DNA from: an uncultured Gammaproteobacteria bacterium
GTDB taxonomy: Bacteria > Pseudomonadota > Gammaproteobacteria > Poriferisulfidales > GCA-002705445
Assembly: GCA_913050095.1 (NCBI GenBank)
Contig: CAJXAV010000005.1
Span: 1 to 57,067 of the forward strand
Length of the DNA stretch: 57,067 bases
Reading direction: 5' to 3'
The notes under the pieces were generated by a model. The model was not told the DNA's origin. It did not search any database and worked only from the letters and a program-made list of their open reading frames with translations. The position numbers were made by a program, and so were the translations under genes. Below, piece after piece: positions 8,546 through 18,341 of this stretch. Numbering within the stretch: the first letter of the stretch is position 1; every line of letters begins with the position of its first letter.

Positions 8546-10420
8546 ATGATACGTTTTAGTTCAATTTTAACCATCTATTTATTTTCAAATATTGCATTTG
8601 CATATAGCGATGAAGTCCCATTAATTTATATTTCACCTAACCCTAGTAATATTTTACTAGATAACTACTCTGGCAACGTAGAAACTATAAAATTAAGTAA
8701 AAAAAATATAAATTTTTCGCTATCAGATATTTTAAAAAATAAAACTAGTTTGTCGCTAAGTCAATCAGGAGGAATTGCGAGCCAAAATCAGTTAAGAATT
8801 AGAGGTGGTGAAGCAAACCATGTGCTAGTTTTGATTGATGGTATAGAAGTAAATGATGCAGCATCAGGATCCGAATATGATTTTTCACATTTATTTTTAT
8901 TCAATATTAGCGAAATTGAAATTCTAAGAGGTGCTTACAGTAATGTTCATGGTACTGATGCAATGAATGGTGTCATAAATATTAAAACTATAAATTCAAA
9001 TGCAGCTAATTTAACCACAGGAAGTAATAATACAAGTATTAAAAATTATTCAATAAAAGGTGAAAATAAAGTTTTTCAATATGGAGTAGATCTTAATTTA
9101 CTTGAATCTAGTGGAGTTGATACAAGTGGTTCATCAGGTGACAGGAATAGATATGAAAATGATAATATTAAGTTAAATATAAAATCAATAAATCATAATT
9201 TTACAATTCTCTATTTTGATATTTACAGACAAAATGATAGGGATGCATTTGGGAACGTCTCTGATAACCAAAAAGCTACAACTGATATAAATCAGATATA
9301 CTCTAAATATGAATATAGTAAAATGCTTTCAAAAAATATTTATTCAAAACAGGGTTTGCAATATTCTATAAATAAGAATTTAGACTCAAGTCCAAGTAAT
9401 GGGAAGTGGGAGTCAATTACACAGTCCGAAAAATTTAAAATTTTTTCTAACACGTCTATAAGTCTCAAGAATATATTAAAATCAACATATACCCCAACTG
9501 TAAGTTTTGGCTTTGAATATGAGAAAATAAATTTTACTCAGTTGATAGAAGACGATACTTATGGAGATGGAAATCAAATGCAAAAAGAATACAGCGGTTC
9601 CTTTAGTGCAGAACTAATATATCCTATTAATAATTTTCAATTTGATTTATCAGCTAGAAGAACTATAAATCAAAAATTTTCTAATAACAATACACATAGA
9701 GCTGGAATAACTTATATATTAGATAATGGTAAAGTTTTTTTTAATCATTCTACAGCTTTTAAAAATCCAACTTTTACTGAGAGATACGGTTATTATGCTG
9801 GTACATTTAATGGTAACGAAGATCTTAAACCTGAAAGCACTCGTCAATATGAGCTAGGTTATTCGTACAATATTTTTGACAATAATATAAATATTAGTCA
9901 GACATATTATAATATGAAGCTTAAAAACGAGATAAATGGTTTTGTAAGCGATGAAAATGGAAGTTATACAGCTAAGAATATGGGGAATAGGAGTCATAGG
10001 AGAGGACTAGAAACGAAAATTAATTATGATATAAACAAAACGACTAATTTATCTATATCACACGATTACGTTGACTCAACACAATTTAATGCAACTAATA
10101 GCACTCAAGAACAAGAAGTTAGAAGACCAAAAAATATAATAAATATTAATTATAATAAAATAATTAATAACAACATAAACATAAATACAAATTTATTTTA
10201 TTCATCAAAAATTAAAGATACAGATTTTAGCTCATATCCTTCAGTAACAAAACATCTTAGTGATTATTATTTACTTAATACTACAATAAATTTTGATTTA
10301 GATAATACCAATAAAGTATCAGTTATATTCAAAAATATATTTAATCGCGACTATGAAGAAGTTTATGGGTACCATTCACCTGGTTTTGAGATGTTGTTAA
10401 ATTACAAAAGAAGTTTTTAA
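8546..10420 (+). CDS. TonB-dependent outer-membrane receptor, BtuB-like
   Basis: Outer-membrane active transporter of 624 residues. A signal peptide occupies about 1-19 (hydrophobic, ending NIAFA). The plug domain (about 55-150) contains the family stretch LRIRGGEANHVLVLIDG and the EIEILRGAYSNVHGTDAMNGVINI segment. The rest alternates in short strands as a 22-stranded barrel, includes FTERYGYYAGTFNGN, and ends with the terminal phenylalanine typical of outer-membrane barrels. Size and plug motifs are closest to BtuB-type vitamin B12 receptors, but no cobalamin riboswitch is seen upstream, so the substrate stays open. Confidence 0.88.
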   Translation: MIRFSSILTIYLFSNIAFAYSDEVPLIYISPNPSNILLDNYSGNVETIKLSKKNINFSLSDILKNKTSLSLSQSGGIASQNQLRIRGGEANHVLVLIDGIEVNDAASGSEYDFSHLFLFNISEIEILRGAYSNVHGTDAMNGVINIKTINSNAANLTTGSNNTSIKNYSIKGENKVFQYGVDLNLLESSGVDTSGSSGDRNRYENDNIKLNIKSINHNFTILYFDIYRQNDRDAFGNVSDNQKATTDINQIYSKYEYSKMLSKNIYSKQGLQYSINKNLDSSPSNGKWESITQSEKFKIFSNTSISLKNILKSTYTPTVSFGFEYEKINFTQLIEDDTYGDGNQMQKEYSGSFSAELIYPINNFQFDLSARRTINQKFSNNNTHRAGITYILDNGKVFFNHSTAFKNPTFTERYGYYAGTFNGNEDLKPESTRQYELGYSYNIFDNNINISQTYYNMKLKNEINGFVSDENGSYTAKNMGNRSHRRGLETKINYDINKTTNLSISHDYVDSTQFNATNSTQEQEVRRPKNIININYNKIINNNININTNLFYSSKIKDTDFSSYPSVTKHLSDYYLLNTTINFDLDNTNKVSVIFKNIFNRDYEEVYGYHSPGFEMLLNYKRSF

Positions 10421-10427
10421 TTGAATT

Positions 10428-10769
10428 TCAATCAGGAATTTTGAAAATTATTTTATCGACAGAATCGTCAATTTTATAAAATTTTATGTTGTCAGGTTTG
10501 ATCTTAATTTGTTTGTCAGCGTTATTTAAAATGATACTTACTTGGTTTTTATCACTAACACTTAAAATTCCTAAATTTTGATTATTATCTCCTTTTAGAA
10601 TTATTTTTTTTGCTGCGATTGTATTGGCTGTTATCTTATAATCACCTAGCATTCCAGTTTTGATTGCAGAATTATATATTAATGCTGCAGCCATAATTAA
10701 TATAACAAATTTAAGAGTACCAATTTGTTTTTCTAACTTTTCAAATTTTTCTTCATTATTATCTTTCAT
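10428..10769 (-). CDS. Unrecognised small single-pass membrane protein
   Basis: I do not recognise this 113-residue protein. It has a charged N-terminal segment likely to form a short coiled coil (NNEEKFEKLEKQIGTLK), one membrane helix at about 18-36 (FVILIMAAALIYNSAI), then a soluble domain rich in I, K, D and N with repeated beta-strand-like patterns such as KKIILKGDNNQNLGILSV. The last portion should be periplasmic. It lies 3 bp downstream of the HAD hydrolase gene on the same strand and ends 7 bp from the convergent TonB receptor gene. Codon use is like its neighbours, so a real gene is likely. Confidence 0.7.
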   Translation of the reverse strand: MKDNNEEKFEKLEKQIGTLKFVILIMAAALIYNSAIKTGMLGDYKITANTIAAKKIILKGDNNQNLGILSVSDKNQVSIILNNADKQIKIKPDNIKFYKIDDSVDKIIFKIPD

Positions 10770-10772
10770 AAC

Positions 10773-11453
10773 TTATTTAAATTTTTCTAAAACCTCAGTT
10801 ATCTCATTAAAATTCTTGATTATGTATTTTTTATTAGCTTTCTTTTCTGGCTCATTATTATGATTTATCCAAATATAATTCATATTTACAGATATTGCAC
10901 CGATTATATCCTTTTCATAACTATCGCCCACATGTATTATTTCTGAGGGTTTGCATTTTGCAATCCCCATTACAGCTTCAAATATTTCTTTTCTTGGCTT
11001 CATATGGCCAACTTCTGATGCTTTTACTTCGAAATCAAAATAATTTTTAATTCCTATTGCTTCCAATGATGCATTTCCATTAGTTATAGTTCCTATCAAA
11101 TATTTATTTTTTAAAATATTCAATACTTTTTCGACATTATCAAATAATGTAACCTTATTTCTATACTTCATAAAATATTGAAATGCATTTTCAGGCATAG
11201 CATCTTCAAGTTTATAAATATTTTTTAAATTATTATAGGCTTGGATTCTTACTTTTGTTAGATCATGTTTAATACTTGGATTATCATATGATGTTTTTTT
11301 TACAAATTCTCTCATCTGCTCTATTGAAAAATTTTGATATATTATAGGATAATTTATTTTTAACCACTCATGAAATCTAATTTCTGCTTTTGAAATTACT
11401 GGCTTAATACTCCATAGAGTATCATCTAAGTCAAAGGTAATACATTTAATCAT
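10773..11453 (-). CDS. HAD-superfamily hydrolase (subfamily IA, YjjG/GS1-like)
   Basis: Cytoplasmic phosphatase-like protein of 226 residues. All four HAD motifs are present: motif I TFDLDDTLW with the nucleophile aspartate near residue 8, motif II TITNG, the motif III lysine in HMKPRKEIF, and motif IV IHVGDSYEKDIIGA. A helical cap lies between motifs I and II. Such proteins act on small phosphorylated metabolites such as nucleotides; the substrate cannot be read from sequence. It sits 7 bp downstream of purC on the same strand, so a role near nucleotide metabolism is possible but unproven. Confidence 0.85.
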   Translation of the reverse strand: MIKCITFDLDDTLWSIKPVISKAEIRFHEWLKINYPIIYQNFSIEQMREFVKKTSYDNPSIKHDLTKVRIQAYNNLKNIYKLEDAMPENAFQYFMKYRNKVTLFDNVEKVLNILKNKYLIGTITNGNASLEAIGIKNYFDFEVKASEVGHMKPRKEIFEAVMGIAKCKPSEIIHVGDSYEKDIIGAISVNMNYIWINHNNEPEKKANKKYIIKNFNEITEVLEKFK

Positions 11454-11460
11454 ATTTATT

Positions 11461-12345
11461 TTAATCCGTTAAAATTTTTTTAAGGCTCTCATATTTTTCT
11501 GAGGTTCTCTCCACTATATCTTTTGGTAGCTCTGGTGGAGGCATTGAGTCATTCCAGGATATACTTTTTACATAATCTCTTATAAATTGCTTATCTAAAC
11601 TAGGAGGACTTATTCCTTCTTGGTAACTATCTAAAATCCAAAACCTTGATGAATCTGAAGTTAACAATTCATCCATTAATACTAAATTTCCTTCTTTAGA
11701 TAATCCAAACTCAAATTTAGTATCTGCCAAAATTATATTTTTTTTTATTAAATGCTTATCAGCTAAGTTAAATATTTTAATACTTATATCTTTTATTTTA
11801 TTTGAAATATCTAAACCAATTTTGTCTGCCATGTCTTTAAAACTTATATTAATATCGTGATCTCCTATTTCTGCTTTTGATGATGGCGTATAAATTAGAT
11901 CTGGAAGCTTAGAAGCCATTTTCAAATTTTCAGGCAAATTTATATCGCATATTGATCCTTTAGATAAATAATCTGAATATCCTGATCCTATCAGATAACT
12001 TCTAACAATAGATTCCACTGGTAATGCTTTTAATTTTTTTGCTATTATAAATCTCCCCTCTATTTCATTAAACTCTTCATTTGTTAAATTTATGTTATCT
12101 ATATTTAAAGGGCTTGTATGATTTTCTATTAAATTTTCAAATTTCTTAAACCAAAAATTTGAAACCTGATTTAATATTATTCCTTTATTTGGGATTGGTG
12201 TTGGTAGAATTACATCAAATACTGAAACTCTATCTGTAGCAACTATTAATATATTTTCATTATCTATTTCGTAAACATCCCTAACCTTTCCTTGGTAGAT
12301 TTTTTTCAAGCTTGTTAAGTTAGATGTATGTAATATATTTTTCAT
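11461..12345 (-). CDS. purC: Phosphoribosylaminoimidazole-succinocarboxamide (SAICAR) synthase
   Basis: Joins CAIR with aspartate in purine synthesis. It has 294 residues, so it belongs to the longer PurC type and not the roughly 237-residue E. coli type. Conserved segments are YQGKVRDVYE near residue 17, ATDRVSVFDVILP near 37, the SSKAEIGDHD region and LADTKFEFGL near 205, followed by the DELLTSDSSRFW aspartate site. It is divergent from purE-purK across 97 bp, so one intergenic region can control three purine genes. These enzymes catalyse neighbouring steps: PurK and PurE make CAIR, which PurC then consumes. Confidence 0.96.
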   Translation of the reverse strand: MKNILHTSNLTSLKKIYQGKVRDVYEIDNENILIVATDRVSVFDVILPTPIPNKGIILNQVSNFWFKKFENLIENHTSPLNIDNINLTNEEFNEIEGRFIIAKKLKALPVESIVRSYLIGSGYSDYLSKGSICDINLPENLKMASKLPDLIYTPSSKAEIGDHDINISFKDMADKIGLDISNKIKDISIKIFNLADKHLIKKNIILADTKFEFGLSKEGNLVLMDELLTSDSSRFWILDSYQEGISPPSLDKQFIRDYVKSISWNDSMPPPELPKDIVERTSEKYESLKKILTD

Positions 12346-12377
12346 AAATTAAAGTTTTTAATATTTTTAAGTAAATT

Positions 12378-12406
12378 TTAGGTCTATAGATAGCTTATGA
12401 TATAAT
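12378..12406 (+). promoter_or_regulatory. Candidate promoter for purE-purK
   Basis: A TATAAT hexamer at 12401-12406 lies 36 bp before the purE start; the -35 region (around 12378-12383, TTAGGT) is weak. An AGAGGAAA ribosome-binding site precedes the ATG. The same gap also drives purC in the other direction. I could not recognise a PurR operator. Confidence 0.4.
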
Positions 12407-12442
12407 TACTATAATAACATATTTACGAACAGAGGAAATATT

Positions 12443-12937
12443 ATGGCTGATAGTGACAAACCAATTGTAGGTGTTGTAATGGGCAGTGACAGCGATTGGC
12501 CTATTATGAAACATGCTACAGAAATTTTAGAGGAGTTTGGCGTTATATATGAAGCAAAGGTTGTATCTGCTCACAGAACCCCAGATACAATGTATGAATA
12601 TGCTGAAACAGCTAAAAATAGAGGCATTAAATGTATTATTGCTGGTGCAGGTGGTGCAGCTCATTTACCAGGAATGATTGCTTCAAAAACAGAAATACCT
12701 GTGCTTGGGGTGCCTGTACACACTAAATACCTAAAGGGAAAAGATTCACTTATTTCAATTGTTCAAATGCCAAAAGGCATACCAGTTGCAACATTTGCAA
12801 TAGGAGAAGCTGGTGCTTCAAATGCCGCACTTTTTGCAATATCAGTTATATCAAATAACGATCAAGCATTAAGCAAAAAACTTTTAAATTTTAGAGAAAC
12901 ACAAAGAAAAATAGTACTAAAGAAAAAACTTAAATAA
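12443..12937 (+). CDS. purE: N5-carboxyaminoimidazole ribonucleotide mutase
   Basis: Catalyses N5-CAIR to CAIR in purine synthesis, the step after PurK. The length of 164 residues is typical for class I PurE. The substrate-binding motif GSDSDWP lies near residue 13, SAHRTPD near 43, and [12 protein letters not shown] with GVPV further on. The final 15 residues are lysine-rich. It has a clear ribosome-binding site and is followed after 12 bp by purK, an arrangement kept in most bacteria. Confidence 0.97.
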   Translation: MADSDKPIVGVVMGSDSDWPIMKHATEILEEFGVIYEAKVVSAHRTPDTMYEYAETAKNRGIKCIIAGAGGAAHLPGMIASKTEIPVLGVPVHTKYLKGKDSLISIVQMPKGIPVATFAIGEAGASNAALFAISVISNNDQALSKKLLNFRETQRKIVLKKKLK

Positions 12938-12949
12938 ATACATACATAA

Positions 12950-14077
12950 ATGAGAAATAAAAATTTAATTGCCATGTTAGGTGGCGGGCAACTCGGTTTA
13001 ATGTTTACTGAAAAAGCTCAAATGATGGGTGAAGAAGTTTTGGTTCTTGATCCTGATAAAGACTGCCCAGCAGGAAAAATTGCAAATAAGTTTATTAATG
13101 CAGAATTTACCGATTCAAAAGCATTAGAAACTGTAATTAATTATTGTGAAGTGTGCACAACAGAATTTGAAAATATCCCGTATAAAACACTTGAATTATT
13201 GGAAAAAAATATTGAGGTATTTCCAAACTCGAATTCTCTTAAAATAACTCAAAATAGAATATTAGAAAAAGAATTTTTGAAAGAACAAGGAATACCAACT
13301 ACAGAATATTATAAGATAAATTCAAAGCAAGAATTATACACTCTTGAGAAAATTAAAAATTGGCCTTATATATTAAAAACAAGTACTTTTGGTTATGACG
13401 GCAAGGGGCAAGTAATTGTAAATAATTTTGAAGAGCTAAAAAATGCCTATAAAAAACTTAATGTAACAAGTTTTGTTTTGGAGAAAAAAGTTAATTTAAA
13501 AAAAGAAATATCACAGGTTGCCGCATGTTATAAAGAAAAAGTGATTTATTTACCTATAAGTGAAAATATACACGTAAATAATATCTTGCATAAATCTCTT
13601 ATACCTGCGGATATCAATGATAAAATAAATAAAAGTGTGCAAACTATTACTGAAAAAATTTGTGTTAGCTTAAATTATACCGGTATTATCTGCATTGAAT
13701 TTTTTATAGATGATAAAAATAATGTTTTAGTAAATGAAATTGCTCCAAGAACTCATAATAGCGGTCATTATTCTATAGAGGGTTGTAATATATCTCAGTT
13801 TGAGCATCAAGTAAGAATATTAAAAAATCTTCCACCCCAAGATTCGCATCTAAAATATAATTCTGTAATGCTAAATTTACTAGGTGACCTATGGGAAAAT
13901 AAATCTCTCGACTTAAATTTTGGAAATAATAAGGATATTTTTTTACATCTATACAATAAAACTATTGCTAAAAAAGGAAGGAAAATGGGACACTTTACTG
14001 TAGTTGACAAGTTTCTAAATTCTGCGAATGTAAAAGCTGATAAATTATATAACTCTCTAAAAAATGAAAAATTATAA
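12950..14077 (+). CDS. purK: 5-(carboxyamino)imidazole ribonucleotide synthase
   Basis: ATP-grasp enzyme that carboxylates AIR to N5-CAIR using bicarbonate. The N-terminal nucleotide-binding motif AMLGGGQLGLMF is at residues 9-20; LKTSTFGYDGKGQ is the ATP-grasp loop near 140-152, and the metal/product region EIAPRTHNSGHYSIEGC lies near 263. The 375 residues are family-typical. The 3' end overlaps the start of the following acuI-like gene by 14 bp, so the oxidoreductase is probably translationally coupled to purine genes although its function is unrelated. Confidence 0.96.
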   Translation: MRNKNLIAMLGGGQLGLMFTEKAQMMGEEVLVLDPDKDCPAGKIANKFINAEFTDSKALETVINYCEVCTTEFENIPYKTLELLEKNIEVFPNSNSLKITQNRILEKEFLKEQGIPTTEYYKINSKQELYTLEKIKNWPYILKTSTFGYDGKGQVIVNNFEELKNAYKKLNVTSFVLEKKVNLKKEISQVAACYKEKVIYLPISENIHVNNILHKSLIPADINDKINKSVQTITEKICVSLNYTGIICIEFFIDDKNNVLVNEIAPRTHNSGHYSIEGCNISQFEHQVRILKNLPPQDSHLKYNSVMLNLLGDLWENKSLDLNFGNNKDIFLHLYNKTIAKKGRKMGHFTVVDKFLNSANVKADKLYNSLKNEKL

Positions 14078-15050
14078 TTGTCTATTAGTTTCTTATAATG
14101 AAAAAGTTCATAAAGTTGATCTTATAACAAGAAATTTTAAAGAAGTAAAAAAAAATCATGTTCTTGTAAAAGTAAAATATTCAGGCCTTAATTATAAAGA
14201 TGCTCTATCTATAACCGGTAAATCTAAAATTATTAGAAAACCAAGCCTCACACCTGGTTTAGATTTATCAGGGGTCGTGCAGATAAGTAACTCAAAAAAA
14301 TTTATAAAAGGCGATAAAGTTCTTGCCACTGGTGCTGGATTAGGAGAAATTATCAATGGTGGGTTGTCTGAATATGTATATGTACCTGCTGATATTCTTA
14401 CAAAGATACCAACTAACCTTAATCTATTAAGCACAATGCAAATTGGAACTGCAGGTTTTACAGCCGCTATCGCAATTGAAAAAATGCTACTAAATAAACA
14501 AAACGCTAAACAAGGTCCTATTATAATCTCAGGTGCAACTGGTGGTGTTGGTAGTATATCTATTAATATACTTAAAAATATGGGCTACAAAACAATAGCA
14601 GTCACAAGAAAAACATCATCTAAAAATTATCTTAAATCCATAGGTGCTGACGAGATTATAAAATATAATTCTAATTTTAATGAAAAAATTTTGAATAAAG
14701 AAATGTTTGCTGGTGGCATAGATAATGTTGGTGGAGAAGTCCTTGATTGGATAATTAAAAGTACATCGCAAAATGGCAATATTGTTACTATTGGTATGGC
14801 AATGGATTCAAAATTAAACACCTCTGTTATTCCATTTATATTAAGGGGTGTAAATTTATTAGGTGTATCTTCAACAAACTATCCTAACGACAAAAGAATA
14901 TATATATGGAAAAAGTTATCTAAAATCTATAAGCCAACAAAATTAAATATTATTAGCAGTAATATAATAGAATTAAAAAATGCTATTAAATTTTCAAAAA
15001 AAATTGTATCAGGAAAGAATATTGGAAGAATTATTGTAAAAATGTATTAA
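14064..15050 (+). CDS. acuI: Acrylyl-CoA reductase / YhdH-type zinc-free quinone oxidoreductase
   Basis: Medium-chain dehydrogenase/reductase of 328 residues. The N-terminal catalytic domain has [17 protein letters not shown] and [10 protein letters not shown]; the Rossmann domain begins at about 155 with [12 protein letters not shown] and has TRK after the second strand, consistent with NADPH preference. The pattern is that of the AcuI/YhdH family, which reduces acryloyl-CoA to propionyl-CoA. In marine bacteria this detoxifies acryloyl-CoA from DMSP breakdown, but no DMSP gene is visible here, so the physiological substrate is inferred. It ends overlapping uvrB by 4 bp on the opposite strand. 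Confidence 0.85.
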   Translation: MKNYNCLLVSYNEKVHKVDLITRNFKEVKKNHVLVKVKYSGLNYKDALSITGKSKIIRKPSLTPGLDLSGVVQISNSKKFIKGDKVLATGAGLGEIINGGLSEYVYVPADILTKIPTNLNLLSTMQIGTAGFTAAIAIEKMLLNKQNAKQGPIIISGATGGVGSISINILKNMGYKTIAVTRKTSSKNYLKSIGADEIIKYNSNFNEKILNKEMFAGGIDNVGGEVLDWIIKSTSQNGNIVTIGMAMDSKLNTSVIPFILRGVNLLGVSSTNYPNDKRIYIWKKLSKIYKPTKLNIISSNIIELKNAIKFSKKIVSGKNIGRIIVKMY

Positions 15051-17068
15051 CTTGCAGTATTTTGGTCTGATTTTGAAAAAATAAATTCTTTAATTTTTTT
15101 AATTTCGTCTCTTATTTGTGAAGCTTCTTCAAACTCCAGATTTGTAGCATGACCATACATTTTTTTTTCAAGTTTTTTTATTTTTTTCATCGCAATTGAA
15201 GGGCTAATATTTGTATATTCATTGAGAAACTCATTATCAATATACTTTTTATCATTTTTTTCATATGATTCCGCCTCCATAATATCTGGTATGGATTTAC
15301 TTACACCTTTTGGCTTGATGTTATTTTTTTTATTATGTGAAATTTGCTTTTCTCTTCTTCTCTCTGTCTCTGCTATTGTTCTTTTTATCGATCCAGTAAT
15401 ATTATCAGCATATAAAATCGCTTTACCATTAATATTTCTAGCTGCTCTTCCAATAGTTTGTATTAATGATCTGTCCGATCTTAAAAAACCTTCTTTGTCT
15501 GCATCTAAAATAGCTACTAATGATACTTCAGGAATGTCTAACCCTTCTCTTAATAAATTTATACCTACTAAAACATCAAATTCTCCTAGCCTTAATCCTC
15601 GTATTATTTCTACTCTCTGAACTGTATCTATATCAGAGTGTAGATATTTTACCTTTATATTGTGCTCTTGAAGATAGCTTGATAAATCTTCTGACATTCT
15701 TTTTGTCAATGTTGTTACTAAGACCCTTTCATTTTTTTTCACAGTATTTGATATCTCGCTCAATAAATCATCAACTTGTGTTGATGCGGGCCTAACTTCA
15801 ATTTCTGGATCTATTAACCCTGTTGGTCTTACTACCTGTTCTGCCACTTGATCAGATTTATCAAACTCATAATCACCTGGTGTAGCTGATACATATATTA
15901 ATTGTGGAGATAATGTTTCAAACTCGGCAAATTGAAGAGGTCTATTATCTAATGCGGATGGAAGTCTGAAACCAAAATCTACCAATGTTTGCTTTCTTGA
16001 CCTGTCTCCTAAATACATACCTCTAAATTGTGGCACAGTAACATGACTTTCATCCATAATCATTAAAGCATTTGATGGCAAGTAGTCTATTAAACAAGGT
16101 GGGGCCTCACCTGGGCTTCTACCTGAAAGATATCTTGAATAATTTTCTATTCCAGAACAGTATCCGATTTCTTTTATCATTTCTAAATCAAATTTAGTTC
16201 TTTCTTCAAGTCTTTGGGCTTCAACAAGTTTGTTTTCGGATCTAAATTTTTTTAAGGTCAATTCTAATTCAATACCGATATCATCAATGGCTTTTAAAAG
16301 AACTTCTCGCGGTGTGACATAATGAGTCTTTGGATAAATTGTAAGCCTAGGCACAACTTTTATTATCTCACCTGTTAGGTAATCAAAATAACTTAGTTTT
16401 TCAATTTCATCCCCGAACAATTCTATTCTTACCGCTTCATTTTCTGAGTCTGCAGGATGAACGTCAATAATATCGCCATTTACTCTAAATGTTCCTCTTT
16501 TTAATTCAGTTTGGTTTCGAGTATATTGTATTTCTGCAAGCCTTCTTAAAATTTTTCTTTGGTCAATAATTTCTCCTCTGGAAAGATGAAGAACCATTTC
16601 TTGATATGACTTAGCATCCCCAAGACCATATATTGATGAAACGGAAGCTACAATAATTGTGTCGGATCTTTCAAATAAAGCTTTGGTGGCAGATAGTCTC
16701 ATCTGCTCGATATGCTCATTAATAGCTGCGTCTTTTTCAATATAACTATCTTTTGCTGGTACATATGCTTCCGGTTGGTAATAATCATAATATGAAACAA
16801 AATATTCGACTGCATTTTTTGGAAAATACTCTTTCATTTCCCCATAAAGCTGAGCTGCTAAGGTTTTATTTGGGGCAAGAACAATAGTTGGTCTTTGTAA
16901 TTTATCTATAATATTAGCAACTGTGAAAGTTTTTCCAGAACCTGTCACTCCGAGCAGCACTTGTGAGCTCAAACCGGAATCCAAACCTTCTATTAATTTG
17001 CTAATTGCTTCTGGTTGATCTCCAGAAGGCTTATACTTAGAAATTAAATTAAATTTTTTTTTGTTCAT
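15047..17068 (-). CDS. uvrB: Excinuclease ABC subunit UvrB
   Basis: Damage-verifying helicase-like subunit of nucleotide excision repair, 673 residues. Walker A GVTGSGKT is at about 40-47; the beta-hairpin that inserts between strands is marked by [12 protein letters not shown] near 92. Further motifs are [41 protein letters not shown] and QTIGRAARN. The C-terminal UVR domain, which binds UvrC, occupies about 627-662. The gene is divergent from the aminotransferase gene, the same pairing as in Pseudomonas. No CTGT-N8-ACAG LexA box is evident upstream. Confidence 0.98.
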   Translation of the reverse strand: MNKKKFNLISKYKPSGDQPEAISKLIEGLDSGLSSQVLLGVTGSGKTFTVANIIDKLQRPTIVLAPNKTLAAQLYGEMKEYFPKNAVEYFVSYYDYYQPEAYVPAKDSYIEKDAAINEHIEQMRLSATKALFERSDTIIVASVSSIYGLGDAKSYQEMVLHLSRGEIIDQRKILRRLAEIQYTRNQTELKRGTFRVNGDIIDVHPADSENEAVRIELFGDEIEKLSYFDYLTGEIIKVVPRLTIYPKTHYVTPREVLLKAIDDIGIELELTLKKFRSENKLVEAQRLEERTKFDLEMIKEIGYCSGIENYSRYLSGRSPGEAPPCLIDYLPSNALMIMDESHVTVPQFRGMYLGDRSRKQTLVDFGFRLPSALDNRPLQFAEFETLSPQLIYVSATPGDYEFDKSDQVAEQVVRPTGLIDPEIEVRPASTQVDDLLSEISNTVKKNERVLVTTLTKRMSEDLSSYLQEHNIKVKYLHSDIDTVQRVEIIRGLRLGEFDVLVGINLLREGLDIPEVSLVAILDADKEGFLRSDRSLIQTIGRAARNINGKAILYADNITGSIKRTIAETERRREKQISHNKKNNIKPKGVSKSIPDIMEAESYEKNDKKYIDNEFLNEYTNISPSIAMKKIKKLEKKMYGHATNLEFEEASQIRDEIKKIKEFIFSKSDQNTAS

Positions 17069-17109
17069 ATATATATAAAAAAATTGTTTTTAATCAAAAA
17101 TAAGCTATG

Positions 17110-17124
17110 ATTCTAGATTAGAAT
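17110..17124. repeat. Inverted repeat in the uvrB/aminotransferase divergent region
   Basis: ATTCTA (17110-17115) and TAGAAT (17119-17124) form a perfect 6-bp palindrome around GAT, roughly midway between the two divergent starts at 17068 and 17163. It may be an operator, or may arise from AT-rich composition; I cannot assign a regulator. Confidence 0.3.
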
Positions 17125-17162
17125 ATCATAATATCCAAGTAAGTTTATATAATACATTTAAT

Positions 17163-18341
17163 ATGAAGCTCTCAAAGAGGATCTCGAAGACAAAAACTTC
17201 CGCTACTATTGCGATGAGTATGAAGGCCCGTGAATTAATTGCGCAGGGCAAAGATATTATATCCTTAAGTGCTGGTGAACCTGATTTTGATACACCTGAG
17301 CATATAAAAAAAGCAGCAATTAAATCGATTAAATCAGGCAACACAAAATATACTCCTGTAGATGGCATGTTACCTTTAAAAAAGGCTATCGTTAAAAAAT
17401 TTACAAATGAAAATAAATTAGATTATTCTGAGGACCAAATTTTAGTTTCTGCAGGTTGCAAACAAAGTATTTATAATTTATGCCAAGCAACTCTTGATGA
17501 GGGTGATGAAGTTTTAATACCATCACCATATTGGGTCTCGTATCCTGAAATAGTTAAATTATCAGACGCAGTTCCAGTATTTATAGAAACAAATAGCGAC
17601 ACAGATTTTAAAGTAACAGGAAAAATGCTTGAAAAACACATTACAAGTAAAACAAAAATGCTTTTATTAAACAGCCCATCTAACCCCTCTGGATTTGTTT
17701 ATAGTGAGGCTGATCTTAAAGATATTGGTAATATTTTAAAAAAACACCCTGAAATTATTATTGCTTCCGATGATATATACGAACATATAATATTTAGTAA
17801 AAAAAATTTCACCAATATATTAAATGTATGTCCAGAATTATATGATCAAACAATTATCTTAAATGGTGTTTCAAAAGCTTATGCAATGACAGGATGGAGA
17901 ATTGGATATGCAGCTGGTAACAAGAAAATAATTGGCGCTATGAAAAAAATTCAATCTCAAAGTACATCATGCACTTGTTCCGTTTCTCAGTCAGCTGCTA
18001 TAGAAGCTTTACAAGGTAATAAAGATGAAGTTGATATAATGGTTAAGCAATATCAAGAAAGGTCTGAGTTTTTACACAGCGAATTGAATGAAATTGATGG
18101 TATAGAGTATAAGAAGCCAGAAGGTTCATTTTATGCTTTTGTAAATGTTAATGGATTAATTGATAAGCTTGAAGGTATAAAAGATGATTTTGATCTAGCA
18201 GAATATTTTTTAAATGAGGCGAATGTTGCAGTGGTTCCTGGTACAGCATTTGGATCTAAAAACCATATAAGAATATCTTTTGCAACAAGCTTAGAAAATC
18301 TTGAAAAAGCAGTAGACAGAATTAAATCCTTACTAATTTAA
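17163..18341 (+). CDS. Class I/II pyridoxal-phosphate aminotransferase (aspartate aminotransferase-like, subgroup I-gamma)
   Basis: PLP enzyme of 392 residues, matching subgroup I-gamma aspartate/prephenate aminotransferases. Seen: SAGEPDFDTPEHI near residue 36, the PLP-contacting NSPSNPSG near 175, DDIYEHIIF, and the Schiff-base lysine (about 238) in NGVSKAYAMTGWRIGYAAG, then the substrate-carboxylate arginine in NHIRISFATS near the C-terminus. It most likely exchanges amino groups between aspartate and 2-oxoglutarate; action on prephenate or alanine cannot be excluded. It is divergent from uvrB and its 3' end overlaps the DUF3050 gene by 9 bp. Confidence 0.93.
   Translation: MKLSKRISKTKTSATIAMSMKARELIAQGKDIISLSAGEPDFDTPEHIKKAAIKSIKSGNTKYTPVDGMLPLKKAIVKKFTNENKLDYSEDQILVSAGCKQSIYNLCQATLDEGDEVLIPSPYWVSYPEIVKLSDAVPVFIETNSDTDFKVTGKMLEKHITSKTKMLLLNSPSNPSGFVYSEADLKDIGNILKKHPEIIIASDDIYEHIIFSKKNFTNILNVCPELYDQTIILNGVSKAYAMTGWRIGYAAGNKKIIGAMKKIQSQSTSCTCSVSQSAAIEALQGNKDEVDIMVKQYQERSEFLHSELNEIDGIEYKKPEGSFYAFVNVNGLIDKLEGIKDDFDLAEYFLNEANVAVVPGTAFGSKNHIRISFATSLENLEKAVDRIKSLLI

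Noticed and set aside
17069..17162. LexA (SOS) box at uvrB
   Set aside because: No CTGT-N8-ACAG pattern is present; only an unrelated ATTCTA/TAGAAT palindrome.
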